64,000 bases of DNA, from contig OZ025870.1 in NCBI GenBank assembly GCA_964019415.1, positions 4,924,415-4,988,414 on the forward strand, in the 5' to 3' direction. Shown here piece after piece: positions 36,781-48,583 of the stretch (positions are counted from its first letter, which is position 1; each line of letters starts with the position of its first letter). The translations under genes were made by a program, and so were the position numbers. The notes under the pieces were generated by a model. It saw only the letters and a list, made by a program, of their open reading frames with translations, searched no databases and was not told the DNA's origin. This DNA comes from Ianthella basta (taxonomy: Eukaryota > Porifera > Demospongiae > Verongiida > Ianthellidae).

Positions 36781-36794
36781 GGCAGTTTCAACCA

Positions 36795-36916
36795 ACTCTA
36801 GAGACGAGCATCCACAATTAAACTTTCAGTCCATCGCGTACATCTTCATCAGTAGAAGGTGATGAGTCGGACAAAGAGATGGAGACAGACGCCCTCGATC
36901 GCGATTGCAAGGTGTG
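36795..36916 (+). pseudogene. CARD-like tail relic
   Basis: Only the linker and acidic tail remain (SSVEGDESDKEMETDALDRD frame) before a stop. The domain is absent. A similar relic lies at 61380-61472. Confidence 0.55.
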
Positions 36917-36977
36917 ACTTGCAATTGATTATAGTGAGCAGCAGCAGAACAAGAGCTTACAAGAGTGAACGAGCAAA

Positions 36978-37530
36978 TCTATATATATAAAGAAGGAGTG
37001 AGCAGAACGGTTGTTCGCGAACTCCTCCCGCGAGCAACGGCGCATGGACACCAAACTTTCCCAGATTACGGACGCCACACCCGGTCTCGATCTAAGGGGG
37101 GCGACGTGCGCGAAGAAGCCCCTGCCGAGGAGTGCGCGGCGAAAAACCTCCAAACGACCGGCCGCCATCTTGGATTTACGGAGAAAATATACGGTTTTCC
37201 GCGCACGCTCCTATGCTGCCAATACAAAAGAAAACCCCAACCGTTGTTCGCGAACTCCTCCCGCGAACGTCGACGAAAAGCGCCCAAACGTTCCCAGCCG
37301 TCGTACGCTGTACCTCACATCAGTATAAGGGGGTAGACGTGCTAAAATAAGCTGATGCCGAGGAGCGCGCGGCTAAAGCCCAGGATGAACCGACCGTCGG
37401 CCATCTTGGATCTGCGATAAACGTACAGGACCCCTCTTCAGGACGCACTAGACCCCCTACAGGTAGCACTCGACCACTTTACAGTTTACCCTCCTACAGG
37501 GCCTGCCGAAGGCGGGGGCCTTGCAGCTAG
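36978..37530 (+). mobile_element. Non-autonomous Helitron, 553 bp
   Basis: Begins TCTATATATATAAAG and ends with hairpin CCTGCC-GAA-GGCGGG, 10 nt, then CTAG. It lies between A and T: GAGCAAA|TC...CTAG|TAATTATATA. Sister units at about 5508 and 61530 show the empty site (CAAATAATTATATA). The interior is CG-rich and contains GGTTGTTCGCGAACTCCTCC twice, about 231 bp apart. No coding capacity. Confidence 0.85.
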
Positions 37531-37919
37531 TAATTATATATAATTATAAATGCACTCAATTCACTTTCTGCATCAATAGAAGTATGACTATTGTACAACT
37601 GTTATAATCACATATTAATTTGTCTGCATCAATTTTGTAACTAGGTATACGTACGTATACCATTTATATGTACACTTGAAATACCTACACTTCAATTCAT
37701 TATGTATTATTGTTGACATGCATCTACCATCATTCACGTTATGATGATTATTCATACAGTAATTTGCTTTACTTTGCATGATCATGTGTAATATGATATG
37801 ATCACTTTAAGCTAGAGATGGTCTACAGTGATGGCCATAAAGTTGCGTCATATCCTGCACATGTTGCACATCATGCAAGATCCAAAAATAATACCATTAA
37901 TTAGTATTGTCTCTTTAGT

Positions 37920-38057
37920 TTACAGTTTGGCGGCTTCCTCGTACATTGTCTCAATGCACTCTGCATACTTCTGAGAAATGACCTTGCGTTTCATCTTCAG
38001 AGTGGGCGTCAGTGTGTTGGTGAAGGGGCTGAGGTCTTCAGGGAGGATTGCAAATTT
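37920..38057 (-). pseudogene. ACSBG-like C-terminal exon of the transposon-interrupted unit
   Basis: Full exon ([10 protein letters not shown] to EEAAKL stop). Its upstream partner exons are at 49952-50134, 50270-50362 and 50480-50562, more than 11 kb away because two transposons sit in this intron. Confidence 0.65.
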
Positions 38058-38279
38058 CTAAGGAAAAAGGAGGGCAGGGAGGGAGTACAGAGTCACTATT
38101 TACTATGACACAACTGTCAAGCTATTGTAAAATATTACAATTTGCTATGTTGTGACACATGTCAAATTGTACATACAGTGCGGGCCATGTCATGTTAATG
38201 CAATAGGTTAGGCTCTGGATTGACTATATGGCAAAGAGAGACATCCAACAAGTACTTGTGATTAGAGTTAGCTCTCCCG

Positions 38280-38288
38280 GTGAAAGAC
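38280..38288. repeat. 9-bp target-site duplication, left copy
   Basis: GTGAAAGAC, repeated at 44806-44814. The uninterrupted site reads GTGAAAGACTTGATTCAA at 6260-6277 and 26941. Confidence 0.85.
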
Positions 38289-38416
38289 TAGTCTCGTCCC
38301 CAGCCCCACTTCCGCAAAAATGGCTGCCGCCCGTGAAAAGTGGGTCTGGCACATTTCGCCGCATTTCTTGGTCTTGCTGACTCAGCAATACCAGGATCCT
38401 GGAGAGCCAATCAGAT
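38289..38416 (+). repeat. Left terminal inverted repeat (128 bp)
   Basis: Starts TAGTCTCGTCCCCAGCCCC and ends GAGAGCCAATCAGAT. Holds CTTGCTGACTCAGCAA, a small palindrome that could be a protein-binding subsite. Confidence 0.9.
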
Positions 38417-38659
38417 TACAGGCTGGATTATATTGTAGTCTGCTCGAGGTATGAAATGCAATGGGAACGATAATATTGTAGCTCTCGCGCATATTATGGT
38501 ATACGCTTAAAACCTTAGCTAGCGCTCTTCGGATTGCAGCTGTCGTCGAATTACGTATCGATACCTTTCCGAATACGTATTGGGCACCTCCCGTTCCCTA
38601 TAATTTTCGGATCCGGATCCATAAGGATGTTTTGGCGCGCTTAGGTACCACGTGTGGCT

Positions 38660-41600
38660 ATGCAAGTGTTGTGTTGCATATGTAAGAATGCGCTGCAGGG
38701 TCCCTCCTGTAGGAGGATAATCAGCCCGGTAAATGCCAGTAACAGCAAAGTCAGGGGATTCTTTCTAAGAAACATTTGCGCCCCTAGTTATCGCTTCAGC
38801 GAGGATTCGCAGTACTATGTTTGCCGGTTAACATGCTTCAGGAGCCTTGAGAAAGCTGCAAAGCTGCAGGATGATCTCGACTCTCTTGTAGCCGAACTTC
38901 GCATGCACTGGGAAAACTCTTCTGAGAGAGAAGAGCCAAAGGAGGTGCGACAGCAATGATAAATATACTTGCTATACGTAATGTACATTAAAATGTTATT
39001 GGCAGCAGGGATTATATGTTATGCATAATTTATACTTCCCCAGGAATTGATGGCCTTGGCCATGGATGCTAATGCTGTATGCCCAATTTCAAGCCCCAAC
39101 ACAGATCAACCCAGCCCAGCTATAAATTTAACACCTTGTAAGCGCTCTTGTGCAAGTGATGACCAACCCATCTGTAGTCAAGCTGCATCAATTCATCCAC
39201 AGACATGTGGTACAACTGCACCCAAGAAACGCAAAACCACTCCAACTCGCATATCTACACCCTCCAGTGTACTTCGGGTTTGTACTCTGCATTGCCAACT
39301 ACAATTCAACTGCTTGTTACATGCAGTTTATCATTGTGATTCCATGCATGTTATGCCTTGAATACATGTAGGTTTCTCATGTGCGAGGACGAAAGCTCAT
39401 CAGACGTTATCAAGTTCATTCACCTTACAAAAGAGTGGTTAAGACTATGCGATACAACAAAGCGAGTTACACTGCACGTAAACTTCTTGCATCAGCCACA
39501 CTCTGTGATGCAACCATCACTGAAATTGCACACACAGTCAAACGTGAGTGTATACAGCTCTGCAAAACAGTGCCTTCACCATCTAACTTCTGTGTGAAAA
39601 CTACAAGTGACCTATTGAAATTCGACTGGGAACCATTGCTGCAAGAGCTTGAAACATCAGTACCAGTACTCACATCCATTTTGAAAGCAGCTGCAGAAGG
39701 ATCAGGTCACAGAAAACTGGACCCTGCAGGCTTAGTTATGGCGGCATCTATTCTCCTAAAGAGTCGCTGCCAGCGTATGTGCAAAGTACAGATGGTGGTG
39801 TCATCTCTACTTTATGCTGGTCATGCCTCTAAGAAGGTCGGTGCTAATAATTTATACCATGTATGCACTATAATAGCTTAATATCATGGTAGACTAAGTC
39901 CATAAACTGTTACTGTTACAGTATAGTTCTCTTATTTTTTAAATTTATACTTGCACACTGACATGACGTTTGAGAGCTTTATTTGATTTTGTATTACTTG
40001 ATGCAGGTGTATAAAAGGTTGCAAAAGCTGGGGGTCAGCTTGTCACATACTGCCACACTCCTTACTGTAAAGCGAATGGGTATCAATCATGATAAGTTGG
40101 TGCTAGATTGGAAGCAGCACTTAAGTGGCAGTACTAGTGCAGCCAACCCTGGTGCAAATGTGATGGAGGGGACAGGGGGAGACAGTAACGATGATCCAGA
40201 AAAGGAGGATCACAGTGATGATGATTCAGAAGTAGTTCCTGAAGCTAGTAAGGAATGTGAACTCCCAACTGATAGGACTGTAAGTCTTATTGGTGACAAC
40301 CTTGACAAAGGAATTAAACCCAGGGATATGACGATCAGCAATCAGGTGCAATCACTGCATCTATTCCATTCCTGTGCTGCTGTCAGCCGAGTAAAAACAC
40401 TGCATCTGGATGATGCAACACCTGCAGGAGATCTAGAAGATGTCCCAATCTCAGCTTTTTTGCCTTCAATCACAGATTGTGCAGCCATTCGAGACAATTA
40501 CGTAGTTCTTGCAGCTAGAGTCATTGTGAAACATTTAACTTGTTTTTCGTCTCTTCACACCTGTGTACCAGAGCACATACAACACGAATACAGTGCTGCT
40601 ATGAAGGAAAAGAGTGTAGTGGTATGTGGTAATATATACATGAATATACCTGCATGCATGCATGTTTGCATGTAATGTATATATGCATGCCTATGATGGT
40701 GTATGTATATTTGTCTCTATAATTAATATAGATCCCATTGGGAGTTACTCCCAAAAATGAGAATGTTAGGGAAGAAATGATTGAAATCATGGAAGAGCAT
40801 CAGAAGTATGTGCCCACATCACAAGGTATGTCATGACATGTATATTGTCATGCATAATATTGGTACAATCATGTATAATTGCAAACTAATAATACATAAG
40901 TATGTATTCTGATGCACAATCAGATGGTCACAGATTCAAGAGTTTGATGTTGTTTGGGGACCAGCTCACTGTAGAAAGAGCGAGAGCAGGCAAAAAGGCA
41001 AGAATAGCCTCAGATACTGCAGAGGAGGCTCTTGACGGCCTTCAACCAGCTGCTTCTGACTGGCATGCAGAGGCCAATTTCTTGCAGGTAAGCATGCACA
41101 TGGAATAGGGGAAATAAACATTCTTTTACTCTAGTCTATACAGTTATGTACAGATTTTATAGTTGTGATGTTGTATAAAACACTTTTAATCATGCTTGCA
41201 TGCAGACTATCTTTTCAAGACTATACAAGGTCGGATCGAGTTGTCAGGAGGGTACACTTTTACAATTGAGAAATCTCATAAACCGCCGCAATGTACGTGG
41301 AGATACCTCAGGAAGGTTCAATGAGACAATTGACTTTTTTCAACTTGTAGTTGAATGCCACATCCTGGCAGCAGCCATGCACTTCTTCTCAATGCAAAGT
41401 CTGGATGATGTCCCATCCACCAATGCGTTGCCTGACATGGACAGAAAGAAATCTGATGAGAAGTGGGCAATTCTTAAAGAACGCATAACCGAGCTGGTCA
41501 ATCGGTATGTGTTGGTGGATAAAGTTGCAAACATAAATAGCCTGAGTAAGAGTGGTGATCAAACGCCTGCCCATGCTGCACATCATCAGCAGTTAAATCC

Positions 41601-42434
41601 ACATGCTACAAGGATAGCCGCTGAACACTGCTATACATTGTCACACCATGTTGATGCTGGATCAAGCAGTACTAATGCAGAGAAACCAAAACGTCAATTT
41701 CCATCTTCATTCCGCAAAATTGCTGATGAAGAAGTTACACCATACGAAGTTCAGAAATATTCACCTGATGGTGTCTTCAATTATGCCAGTGCAGTCTTAA
41801 ATGATGGACTGCTTCTCCTAGAGCTTCGTGACGCTATCCACGAAGGGGACGGTCCAAGGATCATCCGTTGCTGGAAGTTCATGCTATTGCATTGGCGGCA
41901 TGCAGGTCATACAAAGTATGCACATGTGGTAATACAGCTTGTTTCTGCAATACAGGCAACTGCCCCACCGCGAATTGCTCATGAACTTGTGTGGTGCCGG
42001 ATAGTTAACACTCGTGGTGGTGCTGGAAACAATATTCCAGCTGACCTGTATTTTGAGCATTTGAACAGAACTCTCAAGGACTACCTAAATGGAATAGGAC
42101 CTAACATTTCAAGCAATGCCATTGTACAAACAAGCAAGTCCCTGAGATGCCTTCTTGATGTGACTGCAAACTTTGACAGGATTTGCAACATTGGGCAAAC
42201 ATCCATACACCACACTATAGCCCTTCATCAAAGGAGGACAGAGACAAGATCATCACTCAACTCACTACTGAATCTAGAGTGTTTGACTATATTCCCGGCC
42301 GCTTCCACCACACATTCAAGGGAATCAAGCCTCACGTTTCATCACACATAGACGTAGAAAAGCTGACACAGTGGATTCAAACGACAAAAGAAAGCATTGC
42401 TAAGCACTATAAATTGAAACAAGTATTACAATAA
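38660..42434 (+). CDS. DUF6589-type transposase, seven exons, one frameshift
   Basis: Exons 38660-38944, 39044-39277, 39372-39836, 40007-40621, 40732-40825, 40924-41087 and 41206-42434 splice in phase at GT-AG sites, for about 1025 residues. Exon 1 has a cysteine-rich N-terminal domain (VLCCICKNAL ... YYVCRLTCFRSLEKA). Exon 3 holds RYNKASYTARKLLASATLCD; exon 4 an acidic stretch then SLIGDNLDKGIKPRDM. Exon 6 has LMLFGDQLTVERARAGKKAR and exon 7 DWHAE...LQLRNLINRRNV, FFQLVVECHILAAAM and PADLYFEHLNRTLKDYLNG. The D of GDNLD, the D of GDQLT and the E of YFEHLN are candidate catalytic acids (inference). In exon 7 the reading frame changes between about 42183 and 42215; PGRFHHTF and the end are in the second frame, so this copy may be inactive, or there may be an assembly error. 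Confidence 0.8.
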
Positions 42435-42576
42435 TGCCAGTAATTGCTTTAATTGACTTAATTTTCATACATGCATGCACATATAACAATTACTATAATC
42501 ATGCAATGTATTATATATATACATGATGGCATTGCTGTATAAATGTTAATTTATCCAAGTCTTTATAAAATCAGTT

Positions 42577-44609
42577 TCATGTATGTTTTCTGTTATACGT
42601 AGTAGAAAACTCTGAGACAATCTTGAAAACAACAGTTGCATATTCTGGAGACGTAATACCAAAGCTTTGCACATCTTCAACAGTCTTGATCATCAAACAG
42701 TTCTTGACAATCAGTTTAATAGTTTTGTTTGTCAGACCAGACAAAATACCAGCACCAACAAGAGCACAGGAAGGATCTGTACTAAGAAGATCTGCTCTCA
42801 ATTTGAAAAGTTTTTCCTGAAGTTGTTGACGTTGATCAATGGACAGAACATTGGGGCACTCTGTGTTGCTTTCAGCATCGCTAAGGTGTTCAAAGATCTC
42901 AATTTCCTTCTTTGAAAGGGGGGCATCTACATCACACGATTCACATGTACATTGCTCAGCACATACATCACAACACATGTGCATATAGACAGGAGTGGCC
43001 ACACTGCCAGATTCATTAAACTGTGCCATAAGCTGTTGACGTCTACATCGCATGGTCATACAATAGCTGCGCATGCTCTCCTGCATGTGTCTGTCTTGAA
43101 CATTTTCTGTTTTGTTGCAATATAATACTGCAGTTGTAGCTTTTCCATCTCTTCCTCCCCGGCCAGTTTCTTGTACATAACACTCAATGTCACTTGGAGC
43201 CCCCCAGTGTATAACTGTGTGAATGTTTGGAACATCTATTCCCATTGCAAATGCAACAGTAGAAATGACAATTCGTACAGCTCCATCAGGCTTCGTAAAT
43301 GACTCCACTATTCTCTTCTTGACACTTTCAGATGTGCACGCATCAAACTTTTCACAGGTGCGTATTTTAGAGCCGTACAACTCTACTTCTGGATGAGTAC
43401 TCATAGGAAACAAGGACTTCTTCTGTGCTAGCTCCAGTGCCACCATTTCGTAAATCTGGCATGTATCATTGTACGTTCTGCAAAAGCAGAGGCACTTTTT
43501 GCAGCTTCTGCTACTCACTAGGTCACTTATGAAAGGACTAAATATGGCAATTGGGTTAGGTGGCTTTGGAAGTACAGCATAGAAGATGTTTAACTGATTT
43601 GGATCCCTACTGAGTATATGACAGGCTCTCATCTCCAGACTGGACAAAACCACTTCACGAGTACTCACATTGGCAGTTGCTGTCAAAGCCATCACATTAG
43701 TGTTCCTTGGCAACAATGAACGAATCTCACCAATAGAGGCAAAGTCAGTTCGGAATTGCTTTCCCCTGCAAAATGCATATATACACAATAAATCAATGGT
43801 TCTTACATGACATGCATGCATTTAAATGCAGTCACTGCACGTTTTAGTCTTATGTTACATCATCAGTCAAGGAGAAAGCTCTGGCACTTGGCTTCATTCT
43901 GTTCCTAACATTCTCAGAGGAGTATAGCTACATGTATTCACACCTCATGCAGAATTAGTGCTACCATGGAACAGACTAGCTAGCCATACAAGATAAGCGT
44001 CAGACCCTTCTCCCAACCTGATGATGTCTTAGTGCAAAAGTCTACAAACTACATGAGCATGAAATACATTACATACCATTTCTCCACCAGGTGAGCCTCA
44101 TCTACAGCCAAACAGACCATGTTTTCTTTGTAGCATGAAGATTTCAACATTTCTCTCCAACATGGGACAGTTAAAGGAGACTCTGGGCTGAAATACACTA
44201 GCTGCATATCACCATTCAACACACTGTCATAAACTGCACGCTCTTCCTGCCCACTGCCAACAAAGGCTGCCTTCATTCCCTTTGATGTAAACTTGGTGAC
44301 TTGATCCAGCATCAGGGCGTTGAGTGGTGAAACAACTATACAGATTGAATGGTGGCCTGTGCCTTTAACCTCGCGAAGTTTGTCGAACACTAAAGGAGTA
44401 CAAGCAAAACAAAGGCTCTTGCCACTTCCAGTAGGTAGCGAAATGAAGGTATCTCGCCCACTGACGAATTGGAGAACTGCTTCCACTTGACCAGGCCTAG
44501 GCCTGTCGTACCCAAGCTCCCGTACGCTCTCGAAAACTGCCTGCTGGATAAAAGACACGTCCACCGTGATTCCCAGACGAGGAACTAAAACAGCGCCAAT
44601 GCCATCCAT
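42577..44609 (-). CDS. RecQ-like superfamily 2 helicase, two exons, 573 aa
   Basis: Exons 44609-44077 and 43765-42577 join at TG|GTATGT and GCAG|GGGAAAG, making the Trp of DEAHLVEKWGKQFRTDF. Helicase motifs in order: RPGQVEAV (motif 0), LPTGSGKSLCF (I), DEAH (II), VMALTATA (III), CLCFCRTY (IV), VISTVAFAMGIDVPNIHTVI (V), QETGRGGRDG (VI). A cysteine cluster after motif VI (CCDVCAEQCTCESC) fits the RecQ zinc-binding part. No HRDC or winged-helix domain is obvious. ATP-driven 3'-5' unwinding is the family activity. Lying inside the transposon, it is probably an element gene acting in excision or repair. The frame is intact. Confidence 0.85.
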
Positions 44610-44677
44610 TTTACGCGGGTGTTCACATTACAATTATCATTATTATAGCGATATTATTTTTAATATATTTTCTAGCT

Positions 44678-44805
44678 ATCTGATTGGCTCTCCAGGATCC
44701 TGGTATTGCTGAGTCAGCAAGACCAAGAAATGCGGCGAAATGTGCCAGACCCACTTTTCGCGGGCGGCAGCCATTTTTGCGGAAGTGGGGCTGGGGACGA
44801 GACTA
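44678..44805 (-). repeat. Right terminal inverted repeat (128 bp)
   Basis: Inverse of 38289-38416 with one difference; followed by the second GTGAAAGAC at 44806-44814. Confidence 0.9.
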
Positions 44806-44814
44806 GTGAAAGAC
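44806..44814. repeat. 9-bp target-site duplication, right copy
   Basis: GTGAAAGAC followed by TTGATTCAACC, continuing the host intron interrupted at 38288. Confidence 0.85.
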
Positions 44815-44850
44815 TTGATTCAACCAAATTCTGTTTCAGAATGTGCTGTG

Positions 44851-44854
44851 TGTG

Positions 44855-44907
<53 letters not shown>
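44851..44907. repeat. (TG)n tract, left part, split by the LINE
   Basis: Follows CAGAATGTGCTGTGTGTGC. It is the left remainder of the last-intron microsatellite; the right part is 48587-48674. Confidence 0.9.
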
Positions 44908-44908
<1 letters not shown>

Positions 44909-47900
44909 CGTCACGAACATGGCGGACTCGAACAGTCCAGTCGCAAGAAGATCCCTCAGAAGGTAGTCAGTTTCGCTCGAAAGAGGTTCATCCTGGGACT
45001 GCGAGCCTGGTATGGTACGTGGGTACCACTGGTAACCGAGTTCGGAAGATCTCAGAAGCGAGTCGAGTGAAATGGAAGACCGACGGAGGTGTGAACAGCA
45101 GTCGGCAAACAGAGCGAGCCGAAGGGGAGGCGCGTCCCCATCGACCATCGCAAGAGGCAACCAACGCACTACACCGGTCCGCCAGGCTACCTCAAGCCCT
45201 GGCTCGGTTCTGGCGGGACACCGACAGGCGGAAGAGGGACGCGTCTCCCCAACGGCTGACGGGCGGAAGAGGGAATCATCCCCAACGGCCTCCCGCTACC
45301 TCCTGAGAGCCACTCAGGCCCGGACTTGCCGACGGGTGACACGGGCAGGGCCTGGCGTGAGGTTAGCCACCTCACCCGCGAAGGCAGAGGCTTACAATAC
45401 GAGAGCTAGGCTCGGGGCTTCGCGCAGAAGCAGAAACGGGGACAAGGAAGGTAACGGAAGAAGATCGACGCGTACCATGAAATCTACAATGGACCAACAG
45501 GGAGAAGAGAGACGACCACCACCCGCACATCGACCTAAGCGCATTGCAGTCTCGGGTAGACTGTTGAGTACGCGAAAGACAGACAGATTTGGCACTTGGA
45601 ACGTACGCACACTTCGTGGTGTAGGAAAGATGGAGCAGCTGGCAATGGAGATGGAACGATACGGGATAGCTGTACTTGCTGTGACAGAGACGCAACTAAC
45701 AGGTGAAGGTGAGATGGTGTTAGATGAAGGTAGGGGATACAAGATGCTGTTTGCTGGGAGAAAAGATGGAAGGGCTATAGAAGGAGTGGGGCTTGCGCTG
45801 ACTCCACAGGCGCGGGCATCATTGAGACACTACCAACCAGTATCCTCACGAATTCTAGTAGCGGAACTCCTCACTAAAATGGGTCCATTGTCTATAGTAG
45901 TTGTGTATGCTCCTACTAATCAGAGCAGTGTAGAGGACAAGGAGCAGTTTTACTCCGACCTGGACACTGTAATGACCAGAACTGGTGGGCTTACCATAGT
46001 GATGGGGGACTTTAATGCAACCCTTGGGGAGAGTGTACTGGGAGTGATAGGGAACCATGGCTTAAGCAGGCAGACAAGTGACAATGGAGAGAGGCTCATG
46101 TCATTTGCTAGTGGGAATGGACTTTGCATTGTCAATACACTCTTCCCCCATAAGCAGATTCACCAGGCAACGTGGTACCCCCCAGATGCCAGAGCACAAC
46201 CAAGCATGAAAGACTTTGTGTTAGTGAAACAGAGACTACGTCCATCAGTGCTTGACACGCGTGTCTACAGAGGAGCAGATCTTGATAGTGATCACCGCTT
46301 GGTAGTAGTGTCACTACGTCCCAAGTTGGTCAAGAAGGCAAAACAACAGCAGAGAAAAGGGATTGATACGGAACTACTCCAACAAAGAGAGAAGCGGGCA
46401 GAGTACCTGCAGTCCATCAGAAGCAGTTTCAATCACAGAAAAAGACATGGAAACGTGGAGGAGAGATGGAATGAGATGAAACTGGCCATCGTCCAGTCAG
46501 CTGAGCAGCACCTACACAGGAAGAAAAAAGCGCAGAAAGCCTGGATCACAGAGAAGACGCTGAACCTAGTGGAGGAGAAGAGGAGGGCATTCGCAAGATG
46601 GCAGGAACAACGAACGGACCCAGAGAAACGGAAAGAGTATGTGGACTTGTGCAAGAAAGTGAGAAGGGCAGTGAAAGGGGACAAAGAGAAATGGCTGGAT
46701 GGAATGATGGGAGACATGGAAGAGGACATGAGGCACAACAGGCAGGGGAGATTCTACAAAAAAATGAAGTGGCTGATGGGTAGCAGGGTGGCACCATTGG
46801 ACAGAATCCTAGATGAAGCTGGCCAACCAGTGCAACAGGCAGAGGAAAAACTATCCCGTTGGAGAAGGCATTTCCAGAAAGTACTGAATGTGGATAGTAC
46901 TGTGAAGGAGGAAGCACTGGCAAACTTGGAGGACCACTCTCATGTGGAGACACCAGAAGTGAACAGGGAAGAAGTTGAGCGAGCAGTAAAGAGACTACAG
47001 AACAAGAAGGCAGCAGGTGAGGACAGAATTGTAGCTGAGCTAGTGAAGAATGGTGGTGAAGCAATGATTGACTGGCTGATGGAGTTGTTGCAAGAAGTGT
47101 GGAAGACAAGACAAGTGCCACAGGAGTGGAAGAATGCCACTCTGGTTCCACTCCACAAGAAGAAAGATAGACGAATATGTGACAACTACCGAGGAGTATC
47201 TCTGCTGAGCGTACCAGGGAAAGTACTGACACTGATCCTTCTGGAGAGACTACAAGACATCATTGAGCCCCAACTGATGGAAGCCCAATGTGGCTTCAGG
47301 GAGGGGCGTGGCACAATCGATCAGATCTGGGTAGCAAGACAGGTGGTGGAGAGAGCTGCGGAATACCGCACTCCTGTGATGATGTGCTTTGTGGACCTCA
47401 CAAAGGCATATGATTCAGTGGATCGCAGTGCCCTGATGGCTGTGCTGAAGTCACATGGTGTGCCCTGGCAACTTGTGGACATCATTCAGGGGCTCTACTC
47501 TGGGACTTGGTGTCAGGTCAGAACAACGGATGGCATGTCGGAGGCCTTTGAAGTGAGATCTGGAGTCAGACAAGGCTGTGTCCTGTCTCCCCTACTATTT
47601 AACTGTTTTATGGACAGGATCCTGAGGGAGATGACAGAGACACTCGGCGGGGGACTGCACATTGACTATGCCATCGGGGGAGGTCTGTTCCTCTCGTATC
47701 GTGACAAGACATCAGCCTCCAGCTGCGTCCAAGATTTGTTGTATGCTGATGATGTGACGTTGATTGCTGAGACTAGGAGGGAGCTACAACACATGATTAC
47801 CACCCTGGACAAGGCCTGTGACCGATGGGGCATGCGTATCAATGGAGAGAAGACCAAAATTCTCACATTGGGAACGACAGAAGATCAGTCACCACTCAGA

Positions 47901-48583
47901 CTCAGAGGCCAGATGCTAGAGGAAGTGGAGTCCTTCTCCTACCTTGGGAGTGAAGTGGGTCAAACAACTAAGGTGGAGAGAGAGGTGACAGTGAGATTAA
48001 AGAAGGCCGGCACAGTATACCAGATGTGGAGATGGAAGGTATTTCGAAGCCGCAATCTCAGCAAAACCACCAAGCTCCGTGCATTCCGCACCCTGGTTAT
48101 GTCAATTCTCCTGTATGGGGCAGAGACATGGCCAGCCACACAACAGGATATCAGGAAGCTGAAGACCTTCCACATGAGATGTCTCCGGGATATCCTGGGT
48201 ATCACTTTGTGGGACAGGCGACGGAACACAGATATCCTAGAGGAGACTGGAGAATTGCCAATTGAGGAGCAGTTAAGACAGAAACGATTACAATGGTTTG
48301 GCCATGTACAGAGAATGTCTGATGAGCGTCCCCAGAAACAACTTATGAAATGTCGACCTCGAGGGAAGAAGAGACCACCGGGTGGAGCCCCACTGAGATG
48401 GGTTGATGTTGTCAGCAAAGATTTGACAAAACTGACCAACTGGCAAGAAGTGGTGAAGGACAGAGCTGCATGGCGAGCCTTCATCCACCGCCCCTAATCT
48501 GCAAACGTGCTGTAGTATCTTGAGCCTAGATCCCGCCCAACATCCTTGATGGATAAGGAGTACAGAGGAGGAGGAGGAGGAGG

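Larger units (their letters stand above)
38289..44805. mobile_element. Academ-type (AcademH-like) DNA transposon, 6517 bp, with transposase and RecQ-like helicase
   Basis: Terminal inverted repeats of 128 bp (38289-38416 and 44678-44805) start TAGTCTCGTCCCCAGCCCC and differ at one position (CCCGTGAAA / CCCGCGAAA). A 9-bp duplication GTGAAAGAC flanks them. Inside are two convergent genes: a seven-exon transposase (38660-42434, plus) and a two-exon helicase (42577-44609, minus), with 142 bp between their stops. Transposase plus helicase in one inverted-repeat element fits the helicase-bearing Academ lineage as I recall it; superfamily membership needs a phylogeny. Confidence 0.85.

Noticed and set aside
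37011-37350. Frames of up to 123 codons in the CG-rich segment
   Set aside because: They lie entirely in the non-autonomous Helitron and across its internal repeat; no recognisable domain.
42577-44609. RecQ helicase as a host DNA-repair gene
   Set aside because: It lies wholly between the 128-bp inverted repeats and the 9-bp duplication, lacks HRDC, and sits inside an ACSBG intron; an element gene is the simpler reading.
46546-47232. 228-codon minus-strand frame
   Set aside because: Antisense shadow of the LINE reverse-transcriptase ORF.
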